Of a stretch of DNA of 64,000 bases, positions 15,101 through 25,552 are shown in pieces. Made by a program: the position numbers and the translations under genes. Each line of letters opens with the position of its first letter. The stretch's first letter is position 1. The notes beneath the pieces are model-generated. The model saw nothing but the letters and a program-made list of their open reading frames with translations, was not told the DNA's origin and made no database searches. The DNA comes from Apostichopus japonicus (taxonomy: Eukaryota > Echinodermata > Holothuroidea > Aspidochirotida > Stichopodidae), in the NCBI RefSeq assembly GCF_037975245.1, contig NC_092566.1, positions 15,971,001 to 16,035,000 of the forward strand, in the 5' to 3' direction.

Positions 15101-18100
15101 AATACTAAATATAGTATATTCAATATACAATATACACTAACAATATACTCAAAATACTACAAGAATAACAAAATATTACACACCCTACAGTATGCTGCAC
15201 AGTATAGCTGCAGGATGTTGGATGCTGCACAGTCAGCATCCTACTTATTGACATGGTAATTAGTAGATTCCCTGGCACTGGATAATTAGTTCTGATAGTC
15301 TTCAAAGTCTGTAATGGAATCCTCCTTTAAATGGAGAGTGTTTCCTCGACAACCAAGTAATGTACTATACTGTACTGTACACATTTACTAATACTAATTG
15401 TCTTACAGAATCCTTTCTATTTTTTATCTACAGTATGGGCTGCTCAAGGTTTTCTTAAAAGCTGAGTTTGATAATTTATTCACATTAATACAAACAAGAA
15501 CTGCTGTACTTTATTCATATAAATCGCAAAGCAATTTCCAATGGGAACGTAGTATCATACAAGCAGAGCATAAACACATATAGAGCTTGGCAATATCAAC
15601 AGTTTCACAATGTTCATTTTGAGTAACTACAGTACATGTGTACAATAGAACAGTAAGTCATATAGTATAGTCAGTATTGCGAAGTTCGGCATATATACTG
15701 CGAAAGTTCGGACACCCTAAGAAATACACGATTTCACCATGAAAATCTACAGGAAGAGTCAAATTTCACCAAAAAGTACGAAGCTACAGTTATTTTCTCT
15801 CCAAAATGACCCGTGTGCAAGAAATTACTTACATATTTGTCAATAAAATGACGAAGATTTATGAAGTCTGTTATAATTACTGAAAAAGCAACTGCGCCAC
15901 CAATTTTATCACCAGCGCCACACTGTGGGTTGCGTGTCCGAACTTCGCAATACTCTAGCAAGAAATACCAGTTCCACAATCACGAAGAATCTTCTTGGAA
16001 AACAACGTGAAAACAGTTTGCAGGAAAGAAAGTTTGGCCGTGTATCGTACTATAACAAAATTCTCCCACCATATGAAGTATATCTTCAAATGATTTATAC
16101 CAGAAGATTTAGTTTTGGGGTGTTTTAAGTCTTAAGTGGCCGAACTTCGAAGTCACCATCCTACTTTTAAATTTGACAAAAAAGAGTATCCCTTTAAGTG
16201 CTGTGTACAGTATACATGTGTACAAACTATAGTTCAAATGATGACAGTAATGTTTACAGTGCAGTACTGCACAGTTCAGTACTGTATTCTAATGTACTGT
16301 ACTGTACTGTACAGTACTGTAAAGTACAATAATATAAAAGCAAACTGGGATACTTGGTACTGGGGTACTGTTCTCTCCACAAGCTTTGGAAAATTTCCTG
16401 AATATGAAAACTGAGCCTAAGACTAAGAGTATTATTGATAATGAATTTCCTTTCCTTTCCTTGGCGAGGGTCAAGTATTTGTGTACTGTCAGTCAGAACT
16501 AGTCTAAAATGCAGAATTCTATTCTTATTTATTCCAAAATTTTCCTCCGCGAATTATTATTATTTTTTTTTTGACAAACAAAGTACTCTACTGTATAGTC
16601 AATTGTTTTGTCAACGTAAAATACTAATAAAACAAAGGTCATTTGCAAAATGAACCTGTACACATCTCTTTGTCCCTTTAAATTCATAGTACTACTGTAC
16701 TAGATACTGCAGGCTGTCAACAAGATAGTTAACGGTATCAAATATAATGAGATATACTGTACCGTCATCATATCTCGAATCTAGATCCAAGCCTGATTGT
16801 CATCTTGTACCTTGGCATGCAAATAAAGCATCAAAACAAACAACAGCTAAAAGTTTGCATGCACCCCTCTGACGGTTTTAACCAATTGGGTTTATAAACT
16901 GTCTTCATCAAGATGTTTCCTATACAGAGTTTTGTATAGTACTGTAGCTTTGGGGGGGGGGGAGGGCTGGTGGGGATTAGTACCACTATGTTATACAGCT
17001 GCGGTTTACACTTAGTAACTGTACTGCTTGTGAAATAGACCATGCTAAGACTGGCCATTTTTTTACTTGTTTAGATTAACTGTACACATAAACATACATG
17101 TACAATACACATGTTTCGTATCCATTGTGGGGAAGAGGGTATTTGTTCCAGGTTGGTTTGGGACAAAAAAACAATAAATGTGGAATGTATACAGTGTAAC
17201 AAAAAATTATGTTGGGACTGGAAAATTCCTCATTTGAATTCAATGGACCCCACTGATGTAATCACTGATGGGTAAATCCCTATATTGATATATTGCTAGC
17301 ACTTGTCAACCTTAATACGAATATCTTTAAATACACTAAATGATTGTATAAATGTCTCTTAAATTGTATCACGTTTGTACGTACTGTCCTGCTTGAAAAC
17401 CTCCGAATGAACAATGACACAGGCCCATCTTTTTAAGTTTCAGACAATAACACAAAACTATTTATCCTACAATTTGTTGACCTTGAAATGTGACAAACTT
17501 TAAGTTACTCTGTACCACATGTATGCAATGATCGTGCACTGAGATACTGCATGCTACAATACAGAATTTACTTATTTCTTCAAAAACGAAAGATTACTAA
17601 AATAACCATGTTCTGTTAGTACTTGCGATATTGAACGTCCTCCACTGTGTGAAAATTAAAGTTCATACACTTGTAAAGGAAACATATATTTATGTGATCT
17701 ATAGAGCTATCCAATTGTCACTTTGTGTAAAGATCTATATATGTCAGTGCTTCTTCTTGGTAAATTGTAAGGGACTTGACAAATGAGAGAATATTTAATA
17801 AAATACAGTACTGTACTAGTCCATCCTCTTTGGAAAAACATAAAGTTGAGCTAATTAAATGGTCTGCCTTGGAATCACAAAATAAACGTCATCCTCAGTA
17901 TGAGATCCACAATATGTATGAGATCCTCGATAACATGAGATCCTCAATATTTATAGGACTGTTCAATGGAAGTATATATATTACTGTAAAGGCCAAGTGA
18001 CTTGTACAGTAACCCACAAATTTTCTTTTGCACTTGCAACAACCTGCCAAATATGAGAACTCATGCTTACAGAAAAAATTTGTGTTTTTATTTGGAACTA

Positions 18101-19778
18101 TTTATAAGCCACTACATATGTGGTCATCTTCCTTCAGGTTGTGATGTCATAGCGGCCACACTAGTGAAAACCACTGACCAGACTGTAACATACACTGCCT
18201 CATAAATGTTTTCACCAGAAGTCTAATTGGCATTTAACTGTACTGTAACAATTTTGATAAAACCGTCTGAACTTCCTGAAATCTTCGGTCTGACCCTTGT
18301 CTACCAAAATTTTGTTTCAGGAACGACAAAACTGAAGTTCACTTTGATGATTTTAACCATATTTCAATGTCAAATATGTCTACTGTGTGTGTATATGACT
18401 TTGCTCATTAATGTCAAGTACTCTACCTGTCTCAGGTCTCAGTTCAGGCATATCCCTACCTTTGGGGTCAACTGACCAATGTACAATGTACAGTAAAATC
18501 ACACAAAAAAACACAAAATATTGGCCCACCACACAGCAGTGAGGTTTCATAATTTATGTGTAATATTCAACTTTGCCATTTTGTCTAACTGTCTCACTTA
18601 CAGTAGACCTATAAATTCTGTCTAATTTATAGTATTAATTGTTTATATTCTAAATAATGTAAGTGCAGTATAATTTGTCCCATTACTGTTGATTTCTCCT
18701 GAAAGATCACAGAAAACAAATTCAGTGTTTAAATGTTATAACATAACAGGTTTGAAGGCTCTGAATTTTGTCTCTAAAGCATAAATACTATATAGTTATA
18801 TAAGTAGTTTACTTTATAGTATAAATACTATATAGAACTATAGCACTATAGTATACATATAGTACTATATAGTATACTTTATAATATATATATACTATAT
18901 ATGGTTCCTGCGTACAAAACTGCTATACATTTTTGCAGTTTGGATCTGCGTTAACTTTTTCTCGAGATCACGGGATTTGTGTAACAGATATGCATTGTTC
19001 TTATTGCGCACTGGCAATCTTCATTTATCTTTATTCTAAACGTGGTATCTTCCAGGTGACTCATCTTTGAAATAATTCTTAACTTTAACCATTGTGCCAA
19101 TGTTTTGACAAGCAACAACAAAAGTTCTAAATTTACAGAGCAAAATATATAAAGTTAAGGAATAATGTGCAAGGTTATCTGAAGGTCAACCATTTCCAGG
19201 GATTTGGTTGTCCTTCTGCATTGAGTCCAATGCACAGAACTTTAGCCTTTGAAGGTGAAGAATATGGTCTTGGTTGGCAGGGTCAAATATTAACTGTGGA
19301 AGAATATTGTCATTGATGAACTCCCGTTTCTGGGCAATTTGCCATGTATAATGTAGGCCTAGGCTACACAGATTTATATTAATTAAGAAAAACTGAATGT
19401 GCAAAAGTGCAAGCCTAGTAATACAACAGGTTATCCAGTATGACGTATTTTGTACTTTGATATGTAAGAGTCACATTCAATTCATATTTCAAATTCAGAA
19501 AGTCTAAGATTATCAATTGAAAGTGTTTTTATCGACTTTCGAAACTACACACTCAGTCAGTGACTGTTATGTGTATCGTAGCCAAGTGAAATAAAGTCGG
19601 GCGCATTACTACCATTAGCCTAACGTTGTAAATACAGTACGACCATTGCAAAGCCGAAGTTATATAATTGATCAACACTGTTTAGTAATGTTTTTCCAAA
19701 GACGAAATGTAAGTCCAAAGAGGAAAAGAGCACAAAACTTACCAAGACGTCACCGGCAATCGCCTGGGCAGCGTCCAT
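172..19778 (-). CDS. SGPL1: Sphingosine-1-phosphate lyase, 5' part (six exons seen)
   Basis: PLP-dependent ER-membrane enzyme that cleaves sphingosine-1-phosphate to hexadecenal and phosphoethanolamine, the exit step of sphingolipid breakdown. Exons in transcript order: 19743-19778 (starts [12 protein letters not shown]), 10106-10253, 6038-6105, 5034-5181, 1059-1187, 172-260, all with GT-AG borders; phases agree at each directly joined pair. Exon 2 encodes a lumenal/TM anchor ([14 protein letters not shown], then a hydrophobic stretch ending LLVTRLYNW). Exon 3 has KGLPIIRGK, like the human MPIIGRK segment. Exon 5 has [15 protein letters not shown] and [10 protein letters not shown]; exon 6 has [20 protein letters not shown], the hallmark PLP-phosphate region of the family. 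Between exons 5034 and 1059 the family has about 26 residues (including SGAVY in human) that I cannot find; exon 4 ends in phase 1 and the 1059 exon begins in phase 0, so an exon is needed. The PLP lysine and C-terminus lie beyond the left edge. The start is the first ATG after a promoter-like region. Confidence 0.93.
1462..1536 (-). repeat. tRNA-derived SINE head (tRNA-like)
   Basis: On the minus strand an A-box-like TAGCTAGTGGTATGAC (about 1521-1530) is followed some 45 nt later by a B-box GGGGTTCGATTCC (about 1468-1480). That is tRNA spacing, but the acceptor and T stems do not pair well, so a SINE promoter or tRNA pseudogene is more likely than a working tRNA. It lies in an SGPL1 intron. 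Confidence 0.4.
1845..1945. repeat. Two adjacent hairpins
   Basis: AGACAGTGTGC / GCACACTGTCT (11-bp arms, 5-nt spacer) is followed about 40 nt later by ATTCTCTTGT / ACAAGAGAAT (10-bp arms, 4-nt loop). They may belong to a small fold-back repeat inside an SGPL1 intron. Confidence 0.5.
5325..5640. repeat. Tandem duplication, about 160 bp x 2
   Basis: About 5325-5483 and 5484-5640 are diverged direct copies. Both carry AAAAGTTGTGTA, CTCTGCACATCTT, CAGGGTCCTTGAGTC and TATGTGCT in the same order. The open frames across it are by-products of the duplication. Confidence 0.7.
6783..6970. repeat. Tandem repeat, about 69 bp x 3
   Basis: Three diverged copies each contain GTGAATCTAAA, TACTGTAA, AGCTCACT and ACAGTA..GCAGCCT in that order. 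They sit in the SGPL1 intron between exons 2 and 3, inside DNA enriched in ACTGTA words. Confidence 0.75.
9756..9826. repeat. Perfect 35-bp inverted repeat, 1-nt loop
   Basis: Arms 9756-9790 and 9792-9826 are exact reverse complements around a single C (9791). With one bulged base the pairing continues 4 bp further (AAAA/TTTT). The outer ends read TTGTATGCCC and GGGCATACAA. It is intronic in SGPL1. Confidence 0.9.
15673..15954. mobile_element. MITE-like element with 17-bp TIRs
   Basis: AGTATTGCGAAGTTCGG at 15673-15689 is exactly repeated in inverse orientation at 15938-15954. Related GAAGTTCGG words occur again near 15705 and 16140. I saw no convincing target-site duplication, so the element borders are uncertain. 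Confidence 0.45.
18780..18905. repeat. AT-only simple repeat (TATAG/ACTATA)
   Basis: Degenerate ACTATATAG and ATATATACTATATA words run through the stretch. It is low complexity and part of SGPL1 intron 1. Confidence 0.7.
19190..19334 (-). pseudogene. Exon-like coding fragment, unknown family
   Basis: After an acceptor-like TTGCCCAG the minus strand reads about 48 residues (beginning [11 protein letters not shown], containing [15 protein letters not shown]) to a stop at about 19190. The composition looks protein-like, but I do not recognise the family and see no flanking exons. It could be a relic of a retroelement or transposase gene within SGPL1 intron 1, or chance. Confidence 0.2.
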
Positions 19779-19975
19779 CTTGCTAAATACAGTAAGATAA
19801 ACGGATATTACTAATTTGATTGGGTTCTTCTCTACTTCGATACGTACTCTACTGTGCGTGCTATAGTATTAGTAGGCTATTATTGAACCACGACTTGTTT
19901 TGGAATTGCTTTATGGTCATGTGACGTTCATCATTGACGACCGCACATAAACAAAATGGGCGGAGCTTACAGAGA
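19779..19975 (-). promoter_or_regulatory. Probable SGPL1 promoter / 5' UTR
   Basis: Immediately upstream of the SGPL1 start. It contains GTCATGTGAC (19916-19925), an E-box of the USF/TFE type, a TGACG half-CRE nearby, and a GC box GGGCGG (19958-19963). CpGs are more frequent here than in the surrounding DNA. The exact transcription start cannot be read from sequence. Confidence 0.45.
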
Positions 19976-20379
19976 AAGTTGAATGAACCAAAATAAAAGA
20001 TAAAGGTTCACAGCACGAGATTGAGAGTAGTGATAGCGGTTTCGTGGGTGTAATGTGGGTGTGTTACACAAATCACATTTCCGTACTGTGTTCTTTTTAA
20101 ACCAAGGACAATTTTTGCTCCAATGAACAAGCACAACTTTATCTAGAACCGTTAATCTGTCAAAGGCGTCCTTTGTTATTTTCACGATTAACGTGTGCCA
20201 CTGATCAAGATGTAGTTACTGGCAAGTATAAACGGTTTGTTAAAAAGATGTAGCTTACCATGTTATGTTTACCAAGCGAGTTACCAAGATCACCAGATTT
20301 GTCACCCAAGATTAAGATTGGGCGCGGAAACCGAACAACCTCGGTCCTTTTACGTAACTCTGAGTATGTGACCATGATG

Positions 20380-20815
20380 GTGTACGGTAGGGCTTCTCAA
20401 TCAGTCTTGAATTGGGAAGTTGGGGGAGGGGGGGCTCTTAAGAATGGGGGATCCGCTCGGAACTTCGGAAGAGCACTCTTCGATAGTTCTAGCAAGGAGG
20501 TTCTACAAGGTTCCTTGTAGAACCTCCATTAATCATTGATCTGACCACTCGAAACCTACTGCTATTATTCCACATCCAAGGATTACAGATAACGATGAAC
20601 ATTTTATTTTTGCGTATTGTGGATTGAATCTTAACAGTTAGGCTAATATGAACATTGACGGAATAATACTGTTCGCCGCTACAGCGTGTGAAAGAAATTG
20701 ATTCCAAAAATATATGGTACCTTTTTAGTAGAAACATTTGGGGGAGGGGGTTAGGATAAAACAAACTCCCAGGTGGGGAATCTGAGGGAATAGGTTGAGA
20801 AGCATTGGTATACGG
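20380..20815. mobile_element. hAT-like non-autonomous DNA transposon
   Basis: Short TIRs share GCTTCTCAA (left TAGGGCTTCTCAA at 20388; right end, inverted, CAATGCTTCTCAA ending 20807). The flanks GTGTACGG (20380-20387) and GTATACGG (20808-20815) match at 7 of 8 bases, as expected for an 8-bp hAT target duplication. CAG-GGTTCTCAA-like ends are known from hAT-Charlie elements. Inside is a perfect 15-bp palindrome (20496-20527). No transposase is encoded. Confidence 0.6.
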
Positions 20816-21507
20816 TTATGTATGGGAGGATCAAGATTCCATTCGGATGGTTATATATAGATATGATGTACGACGATACTGACTCGCAAAATAAGGCCTT
20901 TGCGACTTTTCCAAATGATTATTTGGCGGCATAGACTAACTGTACCTGAACTAGTAAACAGCGATCAAAGTGGTGGCGGTAGACTGAAAGATAGTTCTTT
21001 AAAATGTCCAATCTGATCGCATGTTACTTTTCTATAATTTCAAAGATATGGGATGGAGAGATGGAGATGGAGGGAGAGTGGATTATCACTTTGTCGCTAC
21101 CGTAAGTGACAATGTTAGAAGACAAACTGTTTTTAGTGCACATTTTGATAGGAAACATTCACAACACGTCAGGCGACAATAGGACAGTGTGGATTGGGAG
21201 AGAGGGGCAGAAGGAGCCAAATATAGGAATAGTCGGAAGGGCGATATTTACTATCTTTTTCTTATTCTTATAAGTACGGCATGTGCACAGGGATGTTTGG
21301 ACAAACTAGTGTTTTGGCAACATGTGAACATATAGGTCACGTTTGGTGGTTATATGAATTAGGGGGTGGTGTGTGGGGGAGGGAGTGTAGGACAAGAATG
21401 GGCGAGGGCGGCGGAAGCACTTTTAATCTGGGGGGGGGGGGGGCACCGACATCAAAGGGCACTTTGCAGAAATTCGATTGGACTAATGCAGCCTTATATT
21501 TAGTACC

Positions 21508-21901
21508 CTTTATAACAAGGGCGTAGGAACCGGGGGGGCTGGGGGGGCGCCAGCCCCCCAGTGAAAAATGTGGAGGGGCGGAAGTATCATTCCGCCCCCC
21601 CCCCAGTTCGCAAGTCAGAAAACCCCTTTTTCATTTCCAAATGAGAAAAAAATCTCATTTGGAGCACCAAATTGCATCTAAGGCCAGGTGAAAATACAAA
21701 ATTAAGTTCACAAAATGGAGAGGGTGTTGAAGTGTGCTATATTGCACCAAATTGCATCTGAGGCCACCTGGAAATGCAAAAAAATCCAAAGGGGAGGGGG
21801 ACACCCCTCCCCTTAGACCCCTCCCCCAGCCCGGCCATCAGTCTTCAGCCCCCCCACTCAAAAGTTCCTTCCTACGCCACTGCTTTATAACTCTTATTTG
21901 C
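21508..21901. mobile_element. Short DNA transposon with 9-bp TSD
   Basis: A 376-bp G/C-run-rich unit (21517-21892) is flanked by identical CTTTATAAC at 21508-21516 and 21893-21901. Its ends carry inverted GGCGTAGGA. Inside are G7-G8 and C8-C10 runs and a repeated ATTGCA/GAGGCC segment near 21665 and 21750. It is non-autonomous. The 8-9 bp duplication is compatible with hAT or Mutator-like insertion. Confidence 0.65.
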
Positions 21902-22141
21902 GTATACACATCACTCCATCAACCCCCCCCCCCCCCCCCCTCTTCAAGGAAAATATGCATACTAGCACTGCAATATCCAATGTGCAAATTGGGAAACAAG
22001 GAACAAGTTTCCTTTTGAGACAAAATCATGCCAGTTGCTAATGTAGGAATCTTCCGAATTAGAGTTTATTTTTTGTTATCTAAACATACTTTTTCCATTC
22101 GAAATAGCTTTGAGTTTGACCCACAGAAATTCATTAAAAGT

Positions 22142-22412
22142 CAGTGGTCTAGCCAGGATTTGCAAAGTTGTATGCACGACTATCTGAGCAGAGCGCCACC
22201 ATCGGTTGGCGCGGAGCGTACAAGAACATTTTTGGTTTTACAAACCCCTCAGATGGCCGGAAACGGCCCTTCCCGAGTGTTCATTCTGGCTCCCTGGCCT
22301 CTTGCTAACTTGAGACACCTCAATTTTTATGTAGAAAAAGGGCACATTTTTAACCTGAGGAAAAGTGGGGGGGGCAGGTGCCCCCCGTGCCCCCCGGTTC
22401 TGCCGCCCTTGA
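22142..22412. mobile_element. Second GGGCGG/GTGG-ended repeat, related type
   Basis: It begins CAGTGGTCTAGCCAGG and ends with CCGGTTCTGCCGCCCTTG. The ends and internal G/C runs resemble the element at 21517-21892, but I cannot see a clear target duplication. The open frame across it ends with the repeat and is probably not a gene. Confidence 0.4.
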
Positions 22413-22722
22413 GAATGGGATGGGGTGAGTAAGCTGAATGGGGGAAATAAGTATTCTTTTCCGTTCTCATAAAGCTGCACCTTACCCTCCCAACAACTTC
22501 AATCTTTTAAACTTAATAGTTGCAGGAAACAACATTGGCGTGGGGTAGAAGGGGGAGTGGTTGGAAGACAGAGAAGGTGGGTTTATGTCCACTTTCAATT
22601 GCCCTAAGGAACAGGCATTTCCAAAACTGTAAAGAAAGATACAAACATATGTCAAGTGCAACACATCGAGATATATAATGATCATGTGCTCCCTTCCTTC
22701 ATAAGGTAAACAAATGGGAATT

Positions 22723-22757
<35 letters not shown>
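22723..22757. repeat. (TA)n microsatellite
   Basis: About 17 uninterrupted TA units. Confidence 0.95.
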
Positions 22758-22760
<3 letters not shown>

Positions 22761-24557
22761 TGTAAAAAACATTTATTAAATTGAATTGAACAAAAGATAT
22801 ACACCCATATATATAATATCTGGTAAACCTATGATAACATAGAAAGAAATCAGTGAACATAAAGAATACACGACAATTTGAAGAAGTTTTCGATGGCAAA
22901 ACTTCTGTCTTATCATTGTAATGACAAGTAACATTGCAACATACTGAGTAATACGAACAAGATACGGCCATCAATTGATCCATTACACCTTCACCAATTT
23001 GTAGACCTACTGATAGAATTCCTGCAATATGACCTGAAATGCAACCTCTCTTCTAGTGTGCTGCCCTCTATTTTAGCCTGATTTTCTCAATCTACTTACT
23101 TATGCTGTTTTTTTTTAAATTCCTATCTCACAGGAGCATCTGGCAGATTTAAAACATTAAAATCATTGTCGGATTTTTTTGTCTTTCTTTCCTTCAAATA
23201 AAATATGGTGACCCTATACCTACCCCTTCAAGAGACAGTTATCAAGAATAGGAAGAAGAAAACCCTGTGAAGTATTAACCATGCCGCAAGCAAAGACAAT
23301 TAACTGGCAGTAAGACCAACTGTAAGCAGAACGATGATCTAGAAACTAGATCCTATATAAACTACAAAGACTAACACACCATGAAAGAAAAAAAAAAAAC
23401 ACAAAACACAAAACCCCTTCAACATATCAACAACCAATCAGACTCCTGCAGACTGTAAGCCAAACACGAAACTTTAAAGATCAGAGCAGAATGCTTTGAT
23501 GCTACGGCCGAACAAAACCGAAACATCTCTAAAATAGACCACACATGTCCTCAGTCCCAAACTGACCCTTTCCGAGTCCAATTATTTAACTTGGTACATC
23601 TCGGGCCTCCTCCTTATCTACCTTATCCCTTGATTTCTTGTGGGATTCATCACACTTTCACCATCCACTATTTTCTTGAATTATGTCAAACAATACAATA
23701 TGGATATTTTTGTATAAAACTACTTTTCGGAATCCAGATAACATCATCAAGGATACGAGTGACTCCTTTGAATGATTCCCATATTAGATCAACATGATAG
23801 AATTTACACCAATTTAATCCACTTATTCTGCTTTGTGTGTTTGGAAATGGAATCTTTAAACTACTATTTTCAATGATAGCACTTGTTTCTCAAAATAAAG
23901 CGTCCACAAATAAATTGAACATACATGACAAGATAAGTGGCACCACATTTAAAGTACATGTTGGAAAAAGCTTAAAGCAATCAAAATGTTTAAAAATGTA
24001 TTATTAGGAAATACATTTACCAATATGCCTACAAATAATAAGTAAACACAACTCACCAAATTATTTTACCTTTTTTTGTCTTTGCAAAATGATTCCTCAC
24101 CCTATTTTAGTAATTCAACATTTTCAGCAAATTGATAAAATAAAATTGATAGATTGCGCATAAACACTACCATATATTGAATTTATAAAATTATGGATTC
24201 TTACTATGTAGTGACGAACAATATGACATCGAAATACTTAAATTATGCATCTCATAATTTTTGTTCCCGAAATAATCCGACATCTATACCAATATCATAC
24301 AAACATCGCTGGAGTAAATAGCTGGAGAGATGTGCAGGTTAGACAGGTGAGGTATTTAATGAAGTAGTATAAAGTAAGGTCTTTTTTGGCCCGGGCTGCT
24401 GGCCCACATTATTGCAAGATTGTGGGCCAAATTTTTTTCTTTCCACAGCCTTACATGAGATAACAATCGAACAAACCAAGAAATACACATAGTTGTATTA
24501 TTCCAAAAATATATAAGAATCACGCAATTGGGATAATATTGCCTGTACTTCAGGATC

Positions 24558-24653
24558 TGCTTCAAAGCGGGCATACTGAAAGTATGATTATCATGTTTCT
24601 ATTCGATAAAGCTAAGGAACTGTTCATACTGTCAGTATGAGTGCTTTGAAGCA
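24558..24653. repeat. Imperfect 32-bp stem-loop, precursor-miRNA-like shape
   Basis: Arms 24558-24589 and 24622-24653 pair at 26 of 32 positions, with mismatches clustered as internal loops, around a 32-nt loop. Ends TGCTTCAAAGC / GCTTTGAAGCA. It could be a small inverted-repeat element or a hairpin RNA; nothing here decides between them. Confidence 0.45.
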
Positions 24654-25367
24654 TGATCTAAGAGGACAGTAGGGAGTGGTATTATTTTCCATGTCATCCT
24701 AATAATTTCAATGCACAGACAGTTATCACATTAATAAATTGCAAGAATCAAGAGAAAAATAAAATTAAAAAAGAAAACTTTTTCCAAAAATGCTGGTCTT
24801 TTCCTACAAATATTGAAACCATACTTAAACAATAAAGTCAAGCTAATAAACTGCATCCGGAATATTTTAGCACCGAATGTTTTTTTTCAAAATCAAAGAC
24901 GCATCCCCCCTCCCCCCCCCCCCATAAAAACTACTGGTAACAGTGAAATAGAAAATATAGCTGACTCTTTGTATCCTGAGTATCTTGAGAATACATTTTA
25001 AGTACTTACTTACACAGCAAGAAACAGACTTGACCTAGAAATCACATTTATCACCTGATTCATTATGCATTAATATAAAAAGGTATATAAATCATGCCGG
25101 CACCATGCATACAAATACCATCGCAACCACATTTATCACACATGATCAGTCATCTCTGAATGTTCAAAAACACAGCTAATCAATAGAAATGTTGCCTAGC
25201 AACTATTTTCTCTAGCTCCATGCAGAATTTTATTGTTTTTAATTTCCTTTGAAGTTTTTCTTCTCATTGTCGTGATACATTTCTTATACAGGACGGTGCA
25301 TACGTGAATCAGGTAAATGAAATGATTGCGTGGTTTACTGGTAAAACACATTAGAGGAGGCAAGATT

Positions 25368-25552
25368 AATGTATGTCGTCCAGTTACAAAGTTGTTGACA
25401 ATTGAAAATTCATAATCATGGACGTTAAATATGAATCTAAGAGACTGACTTCGGTCAGCTTGCGGCTTTGATAAGCCAATGATGGCTTCTTTGCAAGTTC
25501 CTGCTTGCAGGAGGATCTAAAATACATACATACATACACACATACATACAAT
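25368..25552 (+). mobile_element. SINE, 5'-truncated copy
   Basis: From AATGTATGTCGTCCAGTTA to a (CATA)n tail this matches the copy at 55455-55630 closely, including GACTTCGGTCAGCTTGCGGC and GTTCCTGCTTGCAGGAGG. The tRNA-like head seen in the other copy is missing here. The frames read on its minus strand are not genes. Confidence 0.75.

Larger units (their letters stand above)
10254..19742 (-). other. SGPL1 intron 1, rich in ACTGTA/TACAGT words
   Basis: A 9.5-kb intron with no recognised gene. It is crowded with overlapping TACTGTA/TACAGTA words (for example around 11120, 12345-12390, 16260-16330), which form many short hairpins. A MITE candidate (15673-15954), an AT-only patch (18780-18900) and one exon-like open frame (19190-19330 minus) are listed separately. 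Confidence 0.6.

Noticed and set aside
22028-22432. 134-codon plus open frame
   Set aside because: The 3' half is the G/C-run repeat at 22142-22412 and there is no conserved motif.
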